Source of the DNA: Trissonchulus latispiculum
Lineage: Eukaryota; Nematoda; Enoplea; Enoplida; Ironidae
Length of the DNA: 64,000 nt
Direction: 5' to 3'
NCBI GenBank assembly: GCA_030248195.1
Contig: JASAND010022866.1
Coordinates: 1 to 64,000, forward strand
Shown: one piece after another, positions 12,671 through 41,200 of the stretch
Layout: every line of letters starts with the position of its first letter
How positions within the stretch are numbered: position 1 is the first letter of the stretch
Translations under genes and position numbers: made by a program
Notes under the pieces: generated by a model
What the model saw: the letters and a program-made list of their open reading frames with translations, nothing else
Told to the model about the DNA's origin: nothing
The model's database searches: none

Positions 12671-12950
12671 TTTGGTTGTTTGCGATAGTAGCGGGAGGGA
12701 TCTGTGATAAAAATATTTCAATGTGTCCTTGCAAAAAATTACTATTCAATAGAAAACCTCTGTCCAAAGTGTGTGGGTATCATTCCAATTTTTAAATAAT
12801 TTGTAAACCTTTCATTTTTTGATACTACAAAATTTTGTTCCAAATTTTAATAATCCATCGCTATTGTTAGAAAAATAGGGTAACATGTTCTACATTTTAC
12901 TATTTATTGAATTCCTTTTCATATTTTTAGGAGTTAATTTCATATATGCT

Positions 12951-27535
<14,585 letters not shown>

Positions 27536-28942
27536 TCTTACTATGGAGTCGTGGATATTTCAAAAAAGAACAATTGATGAACACAGTGAATTGAAATGTA
27601 ATTGCTCTTGTTTAATGCTTTGTCATAATGTTCTGTATACAAAGTGTAAATACAGTCCAGTCTATTGTTTTGGCAATATTGAAACATGTATATAACTGTT
27701 AGAATTGATTTGTTCTACAATTTCAAAATCTTCAACATCTTAATTGGTGAACACTAATCGCTGCAACACGTTCCGTACCAGCAGTTATAGTTACTTATAG
27801 AAATGTTTAAGACTACTTTAAAAATGTTTTGAAACGGTCACTATTCCATTTACGTGAAAAATGTATTGCTAAGAAGTTGCATTCGAAGGAGACTTTGTTT
27901 TTTTTGGAAAGTATAGAAAATATGAATATGAACAGTTAGGATAGTTTTTGCTATTGCTGAATTGGTTTAGAAGATTAAAGTTATTTAAACTAAAGTATCT
28001 AATTAAATGTATCTATGTGTGTCCAACACCATGTTCCATATATTTTTCCAATATTTGATAGATGTCAGTACAATTCGGTGTAATTCGTATCTTAGAACAT
28101 ATGACAATGTACAGCTGCGTCAAACATTGGTTTTGTTCGTTTTTGTGTTGTTACTAGCTGTCTCTAAATGCTCTGCGACCCGTACTTCTGAATGATGTGA
28201 TAGTTCACGTAACTTTCCTGCGCAGCAATGCCAGTATCGCTGGTATTCTGATTCCAGTACTGGTTAATACGTGTGAAAAGGAATTGCAATAGCTGCTTAT
28301 TTGTTTTTTATGCTGTTCTACATAATCGAAAGTAATAATTATAGTTTAGTGAAACAGCTTCTGCAAATTGTTTACAATTAATTCATGTTCTATGTGTTTT
28401 ACAGCGATGCAGTATCAACTTTGCTGTATAGTAAATGTATCAGTTTTTGTTGTAGACATTGTGTGCATATGTGTTCTATGGTTAAATATGTATCAATGTT
28501 TTCTCATTTATTCTTATAGAACTGAATATGTGAACAACAGTAGTTATTGTGAAACTAGGAGTCAGATGTTTTCTATGTTTTGAAAATGTGTTAAACATCA
28601 ATCTTCCTGCAACAATAAAACACGCTATAGCTGTTTTTAATTTATTTTTCACAATTTTGGTTATTGTTGAACATATGAATTAAAATTGTATACAACATGT
28701 TACAAAAATTTCGTTACATTGATTGGTATTGAAATGCATTGCTACGGTTAGTTATGTCCTGAGGACTTTTAATTACAGTAAATGTGTTACTTTATTTTTG
28801 TACATATTATGTGTATATATGTTTTAGTAAATCATTTCTGTTGAGTTTCAATCTTACTGCGAAAACAGTTATAACTTTAACATCGTTCAGTGTCTTATTC
28901 CAAATGAAAGGAAGTTTCTCCATTATCTCTGCTGAATATAAC
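27536..28942. other. Gene-free stretch
   Basis: AT-rich sequence with several short open frames whose translations are hydrophobic and Cys/Tyr/Phe-rich, as expected from T-rich DNA. I found no acceptor-donor pair that keeps a long frame. It probably holds the 3' UTR of the upstream gene and intergenic DNA. Confidence 0.4.
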
Positions 28943-30000
28943 AATTTTGCAATGCTCCTTCGTCTTATTGAGGATATAAAGGGCTATTTACGCTGCTACA
29001 GCTTTCACCAGTTCAACTTTGTTCAAATAATAATTTCCAATGGAACAGTTTCGCATAGTTTATGCTAATACAATAGAATTTAGTTTGCCTAAAGCTTCTT
29101 CTATGTTTCGCCAAAGTTTAGAATGCACGCAACAGCAGACTTACATTAATTAAAACACTTTGCATGCCCAAGCAAATTTGGACTGCTTTCATGGGACGCC
29201 GACGGCTTAACACACTACAGAAGGTTAAGGACGATCACTACACCTTACGCCCAACTACTATCTATTAAACATTTACGATGCACACGTAGGACGCCCCTAA
29301 ACTTTAATAGTGTTTAAACAGGACGCTCATTATTTCAGAAACCATGTTTTAACATAGGAGCCATGGCCCATATGTGGGCCATGCGCGTCCAGCAACAGGA
29401 TGCCCATGGCCCATATATGGGCCATGGGCATGCAAAGTGTTACAACAGTTCGTACAACAGTTTTTCGATTGAATTTTGCAATGCTTCTTCGTCTTATTGA
29501 GGACATAAAGGGCTATTTACGCTGCCACAGCTTGCAGCAGTTCAACTTTGTTCAAATAATAATTTCCAATGGAACAGTTTCGCATAGTTTATGCTAATAC
29601 AATAGAATTTAGTTTGCCTAAAGCTTCTTCTATGTTTCGCCAAAGTTTACAATGCACGCAACAGCAGACTTACATTAATTAAAACACTTTGCATGCCCAA
29701 GCAAATTTGGACTGCTTTCATGGGACGCCGACGCCTTAACACACTACAGAAGGTTAAGGACGATCACTACACCTTACGCCCAACTACTATCTATTAAACA
29801 TTTACGATGCGCACGTAGGACGCCCCTAAACTTTAATAGTGTTTAAACAGGACGCTCATTATTTCAGAAACCATGTTTTAACATAGGAGCCATGGCCCAT
29901 ATGTGGGCCATGCGCGTCCAGCAACAGGATGCCCATGGCCCATATATGCGCCATGGGCATGCAAAGTGTTACAACAGTTCGTACAACAGTTTTTCGATTG
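28943..30000. repeat. 529-bp tandem duplication
   Basis: Unit 1 (28943-29471) and unit 2 (29472-30000) run from AATTTTGCAATGCT to CAACAGTTTTTCGATTGA with only scattered differences. Each carries two palindromic GGCCCATAT motifs near its end. The open frames in each unit (around LLRLIEDIKGYLRC) differ by a few substitutions and have no further support as genes. Confidence 0.85.
29400..29431. repeat. Perfect 32-bp palindrome
   Basis: The sequence reads the same on both strands, centred on ATGGCCCATATATGGGCCAT. A shorter imperfect palindrome with the same GGCCCATATGTGGGCC core lies about 35 bp upstream. In the second unit (about 29929-29960) one base is changed (ATATGCGCC), breaking the symmetry. 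Confidence 0.9.
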
Positions 30001-31738
30001 ATTAGTGGCTATTGAAATGTTTTTGTTTACAAAAGGGTCACGAATAAAGGAGTTTCTCCATTTAATTCGAACACTAAACCGTTTTATGCGTACTATTTGT
30101 ATTCAATAATACAAGGCACATTGAGATTGCAAAATATTAACGTAGTGTTAGCAAAATATTGCCGTGAATCTTTGAAATGGACGTGTTAAATTTCTTCTCG
30201 GAACGAGTACAAATAATTAAATAACAAACTCAGGAACCGCGTAACCCATTTCTCGCATACATCCACGTACGTACGTTCTTAGGAAATTCGATTATTATCT
30301 GTCCTCCTGTTTTTATGTGCTCATTTCAGCGTGCGGTTACACTATTGACTGAGTTCGATGAAAGCGTACCTAATTTACGTTATATATTGTCAATAACAAA
30401 TTGTGGGCCGCAAAGCAGTAGAATGGAAACCAAAGTGTGGTGGTGTAAATTGACCTTTAAGTGGCGCTACACACAACAATCTATACTTGTACTAGTAACA
30501 TAGTTTGCCAACTGCAGTAAATATTTATAAGAACAGAATACGGAATCACTGTTTTAAATAATATGTCATTAGCGAACGATTAGTGAATACTATGTGAACT
30601 AATTGTCTAACAAAAACGTTAATCAGATGGTTATTGGGTACTACACAAGTTTACATTTAATTGTGTTTCCCTGTCTGATACAGTACGAACGTTCTGTTAG
30701 CAATTGTTGAGGATTCGGTTTTCTTTGTATTGGACGAGGAAATATAGTAGCTTTGCTGTTATGTGAACACAGTACCGGTTTGTTAGTCTTGGGGAAGCTG
30801 GTATACACTGCGTTTTGTAGTTTACGTCACAGTATGACTAGTACTAACTGAAAACTTTGTCACATAGCGTTTATTTATCAGTGTCTTCAATTGGTAGTTC
30901 CTTTTTCAGAAAGTGTTACTGAGGAACCAAAAAGTGAATGTTTTTTAAACAGAATTTTTAACAGGTGAATTCTCAAGTTAGCACTAAAATTACTACACAA
31001 GGGAAACAGTTACCATTATTAAAATGTGGTTAACATGTACTGTTTTAATAATATTATAACAAAAAAACATCTGTGAAACACTTCAAAAAATGCCCAAAAA
31101 ATACAATTAAGAGAACCGTGAAGTATGTCATATCTCATTGAAAAAACTGATAAGTTCAATTTCATTTTAATTTACTTATTCATCTGCAACGTCACTAAGT
31201 GTGGTTTTATCGACGTTTTACCACTTCTAAACTGTTTGTCTGCCGCAGCAGTTTTCGTTTGACTAAGACTATCTTCATTTTGTTATGAATACTTCTTAAA
31301 GTAACGAACTTGCTATATAGGATCTTACTTAATATGAGGAACGCTAAACATGTATGTAATATTACCAACGTTAATTAGGATTTATAATGAGTTTTTATCT
31401 GCTAATTATTGAATTACTCAATAATTCGCGTAAAGTCCAATGTATTCTATTGTTTGCACAATAATGGTATTACTGTTATAACCCTCTATATAGTAGATCT
31501 TAAAAACCACGTTTTTGTAACACTTCAGTAGTTACCCAAAACAGAGCTGCAACTGGGTCAGGGGGAGCCGCGGGATATAACTTTCGGCGGGTCATGGGGA
31601 TGGGTCAACTAAAGGAGTAGTATAACATTATTCTATATGTAAACGTAATAACTGTATAAGTATTATTTTTTAGACATTATACAGTATTATTGTATTCATA
31701 AAAGTTTCCTATCTCAAGAAGACAGTGCACTAGGAAAT
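30001..31738. other. Intergenic stretch with one weak exon candidate
   Basis: The only coding-like segment is 30330-30444: acceptor TCATTTCAG, then RAVTLLTEFDESVPNLRYIL and about 18 more codons to a possible donor TGGT|GTAAAT. It could be an upstream exon of the gene starting at 31739, but no join could be shown. At about 31548-31615 a GC-rich fragment begins CAGAGCTGCAACTGGGTCAG and resembles the end of the hAT-like element. Confidence 0.25.
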
Positions 31739-32602
31739 ATGGATTCGGAAGCTGACAATAAGATTACTACTCATGATAGTAATCATGGAAGGAAATTGCC
31801 TTCATCACACAATTCCATGCAACAATCTGTCTCTAATTCAACATGTCAAGCTATCAACATTCAGTCTTCTAGTTAGTCGACTACAATTATAACATGTATT
31901 TACTTCATATTATACCTTCGCCAAAATGAAAGACAACAAATAATTATTATGTTAATTACCGATGTTTCTGTAGTTGTGTAAATGCCACTGAACATTGTGA
32001 AGGCGTTTACTAATGCTGTTTTTGCTATTTTTGCGTAGATGATTGAAACCATCAGTAAATGTTAATATTATATATATGTGCGAATGATTAATTGCTCAAT
32101 TTTGCATCTTTAGACAATTCATCAACAGGACAAAGGACAACCATACCATTTGGATTCGATACATTTTATAGACGATATTTAGGCCAAGAAATTGGGAGCC
32201 GTTCATCAAGCAATGTTGGGAGTCACAATTCGGCACATAATGCTGACATTGGAAATGGTATAGAAATATTTAGTGTATACACTAACCGGAAATGAGACAA
32301 CAAAGATTGCGATTCCTATTTTGTGATATAATAAATTAGGAAATGGAGCTAGAAAATGCTGCATTGCAGAATGGGTTGCAGGATGTCAAATTGACATATG
32401 TGATGATATCTGTTTTTTATATTATGCAGAAAAGTTATTAGAACCGTTCCATTTCCTAATCATAAAATATCACATCAATGTTAAAAGGCAAACTAAATTT
32501 AATACTTGTGTAGAAACAGTTTAAAATTATGGGATAGAGTTGTAAAAAAGAGGAATAGTTTGATGTGAGGGGGAGGAGGGGGTTTTTTTGGTGTATATTA
32601 TT

Positions 32603-32636
<34 letters not shown>

Positions 32637-34225
32637 GGTGTGGAGGAGGGTAGGAGTGATATTAATCGTTGCGATAGTGAAGTGGTGTGAATTTAATATG
32701 AAATAAAAGGTCCTCATAGCAGCATGTACTGTGAATAGAATTCCGGTTTTTGTTACGGTTATTATCTTGTAAGTGTACCTGTAAACAACGTTTGCATTGT
32801 GTATGTTTAGTACGCGTTATGACAAACGAAGAACAGGAGGGATTGCTACCAAGCAAGCACGGAAATGTGCGAACCATTGAAGAAGAAGGCGTGGACCAAT
32901 TTTCCCTGAACCTGCACAATGTGCACCAGCACACTACAGCAAATATTAGAGACGGTAACAAATAAATTCATTGGAAATAAATATTCTATGAAACGTCACA
33001 TTTAATAGGAGGAAAGCATACAATTCGTTTTCCGTGAATTTGTTTGTAATATAAGCGTAGCACATAGTTCTGTTTTTTTATGATACTGTACACAATACCT
33101 ATTCAGAACAATTGAGTAAACATAGTGTTCAAAGTTTATTGGAACCAGTAATTGGATGTGCGACAAATGGAACAACCGATTTTAATGTATAATGTACAGT
33201 TGTGTATGTATTTATGAAATAGTATTTTGTAAATAAAAGACAGCATTATTATGTTCATTTTAGGCAACAATAACTACGCCCAGCGAGATACATTCAGCAG
33301 CAACCAGAGACATAGTATTATCAGCAATCGTCGAAACCGCTATACTATACATCATTCGCCGTACTGGCATTCAACTCGAACACAACTACCAACTGAAACC
33401 ATCACAGGAGGGCCAAGTCGGGACTTCAACCCTACTACTACAAGTGGCTTATTGCAACATTCTATTTCGCGTATTATTAACGTTGTGCCTCAACAGCAAC
33501 CCCATCTTACAACAAATGTGTCCATACATAATCAGTTATCACCACACCAGTTCCATAATCCTCCTACAGTTGCACAGTCGCCGTCAACACTCCTGAAGGA
33601 GGATTTTGCTACTGCCGTTGTTGTTTCTTCTACGCCTAGCATCACACACTCTGGGCGGCCGACGAGTACGCAGCCGACAGGAGGCGCGATTGCACAGTGT
33701 GTTAGTTCAGGGCAGGCGTCGTTAGGACTGCCACCGTTTGGTCAATTTGTACCAGCTGGAGTACCCCAAGTTTTAACATTTGGTGGCCCTCCTGTGACGG
33801 TTGTTTGTCCTACTCCACTATGGTTGCCACCATTTATCCCACCTCAATTGATGTCTGGCATAGTAGATTTTCGTAATGTTCCTGCAAACACTATCATCCT
33901 TATTAAACGACAATGGCGTCCTGCTTCCAATCAGGGGAACGAATTTCTGGTTCGAATGAAAGCTTCATGTCCTAACGGTGATCGTTGTAAAGTGCAACCA
34001 TTGGAAGAATGTAAAGAAAGTCCTGCTGTTGTTCCATCTCCAAGCCGATTTTTCTATTGGGGAAGCAATGATAATAAACGCACCATAAAATTCGAGAACG
34101 CTCTCCTTCAGGTCCACGTGGGAATGAACAATCAAATTGGAGTAAGAGGACTTGTTGGGATTCCAGTGGATTTTTGCAATTTTTTGGAAGCGTTGGCAGG
34201 AGCACATTTGTTACAGTCGTATTAA
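31739..34225 (+). CDS. Four-exon gene A of the shared C-terminal-domain family (460 residues)
   Basis: Exons 31739-31871, 32114-32257, 32811-32954 and 33264-34225 join in phase 1 throughout and total 1383 nt. Residues 1 to about 325 are low-complexity (S, T, N, Q, P, H). Residues about 327-456 form the domain shared with the genes at 38222 and 47081: LWLPPFIPPQLM, DFRNVPANTIILIK, VPSPSRFFYW and GIPVDFCNFLEAL are its landmarks. The family is not one I recognise. The order valine-rich strand, basic loop, FFYW, then short strands resembles an SH3/Tudor-like barrel (inference). AATAAA lies at about 34481. The donor of exon 1 (TTCTA|GTTAGT) is next to an in-frame TAG, so an unspliced short form is possible. 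Confidence 0.7.
32604..32631. repeat. Poly-T tract
   Basis: Twenty-eight uninterrupted T's flanked by G-rich sequence (GGGGGAGGAGGGGG before, GGTGTGGAGGAGGG after), inside intron 2 of gene A. It may be the tail of an inverted retroposon, but no body was identified. Confidence 0.8.
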
Positions 34226-37200
34226 ATATACCGTGATGTTTGTAATGTATTCAGTAATGTGTTTGAGTGAAACAATGGGAGGAAGAAGTTTGTGGTTCGA
34301 TTATTTTTCATAATTGGTGGAAAAAGTCAGGTTTCACTTATGCCTTTAATTGTACGCTAAAATTGTTTTGTTTCTTCCTTAAGGTAGCAGCACTAGTGGA
34401 GCCAGCATGAATTAGTATATATGTAATCCAAAAACAGATATACTGTTACAATCCGTGCATACCATCAAGCCTTACTTGTTCTAATAAACTGCTTATCAGT
34501 AGTGTTTTTTATAATTTTGCAAATCCGATACCTTCAATACAAATGAAGATACAAAAGGTAACTTCAAGTGTGATTTATATTTGTCATCGTTTAATGGACA
34601 AATTCTATGTCTATCCATTTGTGTACGGACTAATACTACAGCGTTTCATTGTGAATGTTATGATGTTATATCAGTTATTGTTATAAACACGGAAATGATT
34701 TTTATACAAGTATTGACGCTACTACAATAATATTATAATTAGTGACTAGTTAAAATGCAAAGAAACGTCTGTATTATATGGTACAGAACCCGGTATACGC
34801 TGAAGGCTTACGTGTTTTCGTGAAGCGCTGATCAGTATTTGTTTTTTATAGTAGTGTCATTGCCATGCGTTGTGTATATCTCAATTAACGTTGTTAGTTT
34901 ATAGTAGGGAATGGGAAAAATACTAACAGTTCGTAACAAATCCTTTCTAGTATTCGTTTTCAAATCTTATGATCGCTTTCCTGAAAAGGTTACTATTTGT
35001 GAAATGGATATTTGTAAGTAATTAATGAACACATTTGATATTTTTGGATTTCTATACGGACTCATACGTATTAAAGTATTTAATTATAAACGCTACCGTT
35101 TCATATTAATTACTGTTATACAGAACGAAACAATACTTATACAAGTACTAATAGTACTCGGATTATATGACATTAGGTGACTGTTTAAACGCTGAAAAAA
35201 CAAGTTAATAAGATTGCTAAATTGGAAATTTAGCAAATACAATTTTCATGTTGTTGTAGTTAAAAAATTATCTTTCAATGAATACTATATTGTAAACATT
35301 GTAATGTACGCTATAGTTTAGTATTACTATTATACACGCTGTTTATAATGAACAACAAGTTGTGTTATTGTATTTGGTTGTACTGTTAACTGTGGAAATG
35401 AACTTCTTCGCAGTTCATTGATGTGTATGTGTCGATAGTAATGTTAGTCTTTGTAAAGGTTTATTGACAATAACAATATTACCAAAAAATATCATTAACC
35501 AGGATTTGCTATTACAAAACGCTTTACATGAAACGTGATGTAATATCATTGCAGAAGTACAGTCGGCTTAGCTCAGTCAGATTAAATGGAAGTTATTCTA
35601 ACAATACGTTGATACATCTGCTTTCAGCAGACAGAGAAAAAGGGTGGAATATGATTTATATGAGGCGTAAAATGTTGTCCTTATGTTCACTGGGACACAA
35701 TTTCCTTGACTAAACATGAACCAAAAATATTGTTTATTAAGTAATTCTCAAAATAAAAGTTAACATAATTGCAAATTCGAACGCAGTAAATTGCGATTAA
35801 CCATGTTATTATATGCATTGTCATCACTGTTATCGTTTACTACCTTATACTATCTAGTCTCATTGGGAATAATGATAGGCAATCATAATACGTGTAAATG
35901 TCTTTATGTATTGTGTACGTCAATGTATTTTGAATTGCGTATATGGTTACCAGCTGTAGTTTCTCGCAAACAAAAAACAGATACATACAGTTGATCCAAT
36001 TATCATCAGTAGTACTCTAATTTAATGGCAATTGTCTGCACGTTTAATATACACATATATATATTTTAATTCTGTTAGATTTAGTTGTTCTTTTCCGTGG
36101 TATTCACAAAATTTGCGTTGCAGTTATTGCATACTGTCATATTAATTATAGTACCCTAATTTCTTTTGTTCATATATAATTAATTGTGATATTTGTTGGT
36201 GGATTCGTTTGATTTGTTACTGGCATCTAATACTGAATGAATATGGGTGGTTAATATTACAATTTTTTGATTGGTCGTTAGTACTCATACTGTTTTAAAA
36301 ACAGCTATTTTGTCATCTACAGAGTAACATTAATAACAATTTGATATTTCTGTTTTGTATCTACCGTGTATTCTTATTACGAAGCTATAATAAGTAACCA
36401 TGATATTTCTCTGTCTGTGTATTTCTGTTGTGAAATAATGCATAATAATTGTATTGTATCAATTAATGTAAATGGTAATAGTTAATGAATATATGTAGTT
36501 AATACATTTGCAATTTCAAATTGGCTATTACTACTAAGAATATGTAGAAAATCGTGTCCATAGAATCTTGAACATTATATGAATACAAAATAGAAATGTT
36601 CGTTACGTGTGTACTATGTAGACTTTGAAGGAAGTTATAATAGATGTGAATAGCATTTCTATTTCTGTTCCAAGTACACAAAAAATTGTTTAACTGAGTC
36701 ATTTGTATTTGTTACTTTCATCATACAGTTAAATTATATTCTGAACAAAACATTAACAGACTACAGACACTGAAGAAGTCAGCATTAATAGTACATGGTA
36801 CGGTGTGTGTATCACTGTCAATTGGTCCTGTGTTACACGTAATTGTTTCTATTATTTTATGCTTTCGAATAAAGATATTTTAATGCAACGTTTTCAAATT
36901 TGTTTCGCAACAGTATGTTTCGAAAGCGTAATGTGTTCATTAAACGATATAATTTTAGAATTGTTATTGTATACAAATATGTCTAGATGATCATAAACCT
37001 GGCGGGGTTAACGTACCTATATTCATTAGATACTGAGAATACCCCTCCATCTTTAAAAGGTTCAATCCGTTCTCAATGAATGCTTCGTAGCAATTCCCAG
37101 TAGCAGAAAGTGATAAAAAACATCAGATCACCACAGTCAACTCCCCCCACACTATGTCTAAATAGGTGTTCGCGCTCAGTCTGTATAACTATTCTCCGAG

Positions 37201-37960
37201 GACTTTGGAATAGGGTTCCCCAATGTTACGGTGGCAACGGTTTTGCGATATAAGTCTTATCATGACACGATAGAGTTTTCTAATATTGAGGCTAATAAAA
37301 TACTATTACGTATTGTTAGAAACCCTTTCCGGCTCATCGAATACATGTTCAGTCAAAAAAAACGCGCTTAGATTAACAATTTTGCGCGGTATGCATAAAG
37401 CTAGTAACGCCGTCAGAAACACGCTTTAATTTTGATACAGTCCCTAACTACATGTTCACAATTTTTCACAACAATGATTTATGTTCATTGTTTTACAAAT
37501 TTTCCTAATATAATTCTAATTTTCTCACCGCTGTAAGTCGTCCTACTTCATTCAAATTATTTATGATAATTTTTATTTGTGTAAATGTAGGCAAAATAGA
37601 CCCTCTACTCCACTTACGTGTTTTCCCTAAGGTAGTCGCTGCACACTTGGATTATGAACACATTATGTTACCAAACACATAAGAACCTACCTGCAGTGTT
37701 AGATAGCAGTTCTGTGTTTCTGCGGTTGTATTCCAATATAGAATTATTGTCAATTTTGTGCCAAGTTTATTACTACTAATACAATGAAGACAGGTCATCC
37801 ATGATAACTAGTACAATTGAGCATAAGATTTAATGTGTGTAGTTAGTAATTAGTGTATTGTGGTTAAAATCTCAATTACGACTTTTTAGTGTAGAGCTTA
37901 CTGACTGAAACTACACCTGCACCATGTATTCACAGATACTGAAAGCAGGAACACGAGTTA
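34226..37960. other. Intergenic stretch, nothing well supported
   Basis: AT-rich DNA. A weak exon candidate at 35555-35666 follows TATCATTGCAG, encodes KYSRLSSVRLNGSYSNNTLI and 17 further codons, and ends at C|GTAAAA; it does not join a neighbour in phase that I can show. Other open frames are short and T-rich on one strand or the other. Confidence 0.3.
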
Positions 37961-37974
37961 TCGCCAAAACAGTT

Positions 37975-38125
37975 ATTTCCTATTCTTTTGCGGGTATTTT
38001 ACGGGTATCACTTCTGTCGGGCCCAGAAGTCCCCCGGAGCAGGGAGGAGGCTGGGGACCCCTTGTGTGGGGAGAGGTCCAGGCCGAGTAGGAAAAATGGC
38101 CCGCGACCAATTCTGAATAATGCTA
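37975..38125. mobile_element. Fragment related to the hAT-like MITE
   Basis: The sequence from TTTTGCGGGTATTTTACGGG to GGCCCGCGACCAATTCTGAA matches the 3' part of the element at 13962-14287 (TTGCGGGTATCAG.. to GGCCCGCGACCAACTCTG). A matching left end is not visible, so this copy is truncated or diverged. It lies about 100 bp upstream of the start codon at 38222. Confidence 0.5.
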
Positions 38126-38221
38126 TAATATAATGTTTTTATAGAGGGGGATTAATTATCCGTGGCTGCTATTGCGACACATACAGATTTGTCATATAGA
38201 CTTCATCAGAAAAAGGCAATA

Positions 38222-41200
38222 ATGGAATCGTCTGCTTTTTACAGTATGGACAGCACTAATTCAGGAGGAATTCAACAAGGGCAAAATACATTAGCCCGAA
38301 ATGATGAAGGCCCATTGCCAGACTTGAATCGCGAAGGTAATTAACCTTAAGTAAATTATCACAGAATGGTAATGTGCACATGTTAAATGTTTTCAGCACG
38401 AATGTTTTAATTTGAATTGTTTACATAAAACTTTCTTTGAAATTGTGCACAAAACATATGCACAATAATCACAGTCTGCAACCTTTATTGATGCGTGTTT
38501 TCGCAGCATGTCCTTGTTATCTAGTTGTCGTAACCCTAATTAGTATTCTAATAGTAATTGCTTCAGCACCACGGTACGGACAAACGAGTACTGGTAACAG
38601 TATACCAACCAATCACAATGCCGGATTGAATAGAGTTAGTATGACTGGTAAACGGCCTGCTGCGATAGTACAAGGTTCACGAAGCTGCCATCACGATTCT
38701 GGGCATGACCCGTCTACATCTACACAGGGGCCCTCCGCAGCTACGCTGCAAGCAAGTACGTATAAGTGCATCTTTAGGAAACAATACCAATGATCTAATT
38801 TAATGACGAGTTCTATTCCTACGCAATACGACAAGAAACTAGACTTTTGAAAACAGCACTTGCTTTCAATAATACATTGCGGCTTACTATCATGGACACT
38901 GGGCCCCGCCCTATGTGCAATAATTTTGAGGGCCTTTGTCTGAGTGGGTTCGTTTATTTTCCCTTAACTGCTAATTAGCTTCTCTGTTTCAATTACTTTG
39001 TTCTCTGCTTCAGTAAGTTTGTTGCACTACAGTTTACGTTTCCGTTCATTGCTTGCTACTTTTATATAAACTGAGAAATTATAATACGAAACATAAATAT
39101 GAAAATTGTATGTATACCGAAAAATAGTTTGCTACATTCGTGTCTCCAGCACGTTCACAAAGTATGACAAATTCGTGAGCACAGCAACGGATATTTACAT
39201 TATATGTATTATTTTCCTATTTCGAAATGTTGTGTTTTTACCCTTACTACGTGTTTAGTTAATGACAAATGAACTATTTCTGAGACATATTGTTTCTGAC
39301 TTAAATAAAGTTGTATAACAGAAACAGTTAAGTAATGTATGTTCATTGTAAACGCAGCTACTTATGGTTAAACTAAACTAAGTTCTTTGTGTATTATCTA
39401 ACTTAATTAACGGGATATAAACAATTGAAATTCATTTTTAACGACAAAAGTTTACAAAATAGTACCTCGCCTATATAGTTATTAGAGGAACCTAAAAAAT
39501 AAGATGACATTTTTCTGCTATTTCATAAGTTACCTTTATGATTCTTTACGGTGTTGATATTTCTATTTTTGAAGTATAAATTACAATATTTATGATGAAA
39601 ACAGTAATTTGGAAACGGAGAAATATAAGTCTAATAATAACTGCTTATTAATGGAACGAGCATTTGGTACATGTGTAATTAGTGTATTTTTCATTTAGTT
39701 AATGAGTTTTTGAAGAATTACCAGTACGTTGGAACGAGAATAACATCTCCTGTTCCGGGGGATATAAGTTCTATCCGAGGGCAGTATGAATCCATGATTC
39801 TCGACACCAGATCTGCCCCAGCTCCTGCAACTGCTGATACTAGTCCAATGATTCAGGAGACAACTGGCCTACTGCGAACAGGTAAAATGGCATACGTAAC
39901 AGGCACAATAATATATTTCGGTAACATATGGCTACCTTTGAATACATATATTGTTGTGAAGTCGTTCAGAAATCAGTTAACAGCTACAGTGAAATCGACA
40001 TTGCTTAGGATATTGCTTTTTGATATGGTTCAGTAGTTATACGAGATTTAGTATAATGAATAAGTTAACTGTTTTCTACTAAGGAAATTCGTATAACACG
40101 AGAAACATGTATGAAGGGGCTGGCACATTTCCTGAAATGGCCCGATTGAACTATGAAGCTAATACCTCCAGGCGATCGTTCCAACATCTGTCAAGCCAAG
40201 GGGCATCCTGTAGGCGAGGTATGTATGCTTCAGCACGATGTACACGTCAATACATTATTGCTTACTTGACATTTAATATTCGTTGTATTACGACGAACTA
40301 CCAATAAAATTACAGTGCAATCGGTAAGCACTGATGAGTATTGTTGGTTACATAACCTTCCAAAGAACTCTGAATTTGTTGTTATGTTGTAGCGCTACGG
40401 TTTGTCGCAGCAGACGAACAACAGAGCAGCTCTGCTGTCGTTTCGTTTAATCCAGAAGGCGAACGACGAAGTACAACAGACAGCACTTGGGAGTCAGGTA
40501 AATATATGAATATGTAGTTTCGGTTTATCCTTGCATTGGAGAGTGTTGGGAATACTTTAATAACTGCTTACATGCACGAAAAACTACCTGATTCTATTAC
40601 ATTGTTTTCCACTAACACTTGCAAAACATAAATGATTTTAGTTATTTCATATTTATCAACGAGTAACTATAATTTTTAGAAATCTATTTCTTTGAAAACT
40701 ATTTAGTAAAAGAACTAGTGTATTTCTGTTTTTTCAGACGACGCTTGGACTGGTTACAGGGAGTCTGCAGTATTCGAATTTGATGAACACTTCAGTAGCA
40801 GTTTAGGACGGCCACAATATGCAGTTACCACTGAATCAAGTAGGTACAGTAAACGTAGTTTCTTAATTTGTTATATATTTGCAATCTGTGGTTGTTGGTA
40901 CGTCTAACGCACATAAGAGTATAACATCAGGCATATTCTATGTATTATAAGGGTGTTACATTCGATGCGTGCTATCGGCTGCCCCCCCCCCATAAAATGT
41001 CAAAGGAATTCGCCTGCTATGTTTACATGCAACAGACGCACATTGAACCAACTGACTAGTTGTGTTTTCGTTCTAAAGCGTGCAAGCATAGCGCTGGAAT
41101 CTGCTTTGATGAGGTGGGTCTGATTTAGGGGGGGAAGCCGATAGCGCGCAGAGCATGTAGCGAGCTCGTAATACATAGCACATAACGGTTGTCATACTCT

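Noticed and set aside
33965..34207. Two overlapping minus-strand frames within the last exon of gene A
   Set aside because: They are antisense shadows of the shared domain, which is supported by paralogy on the plus strand.
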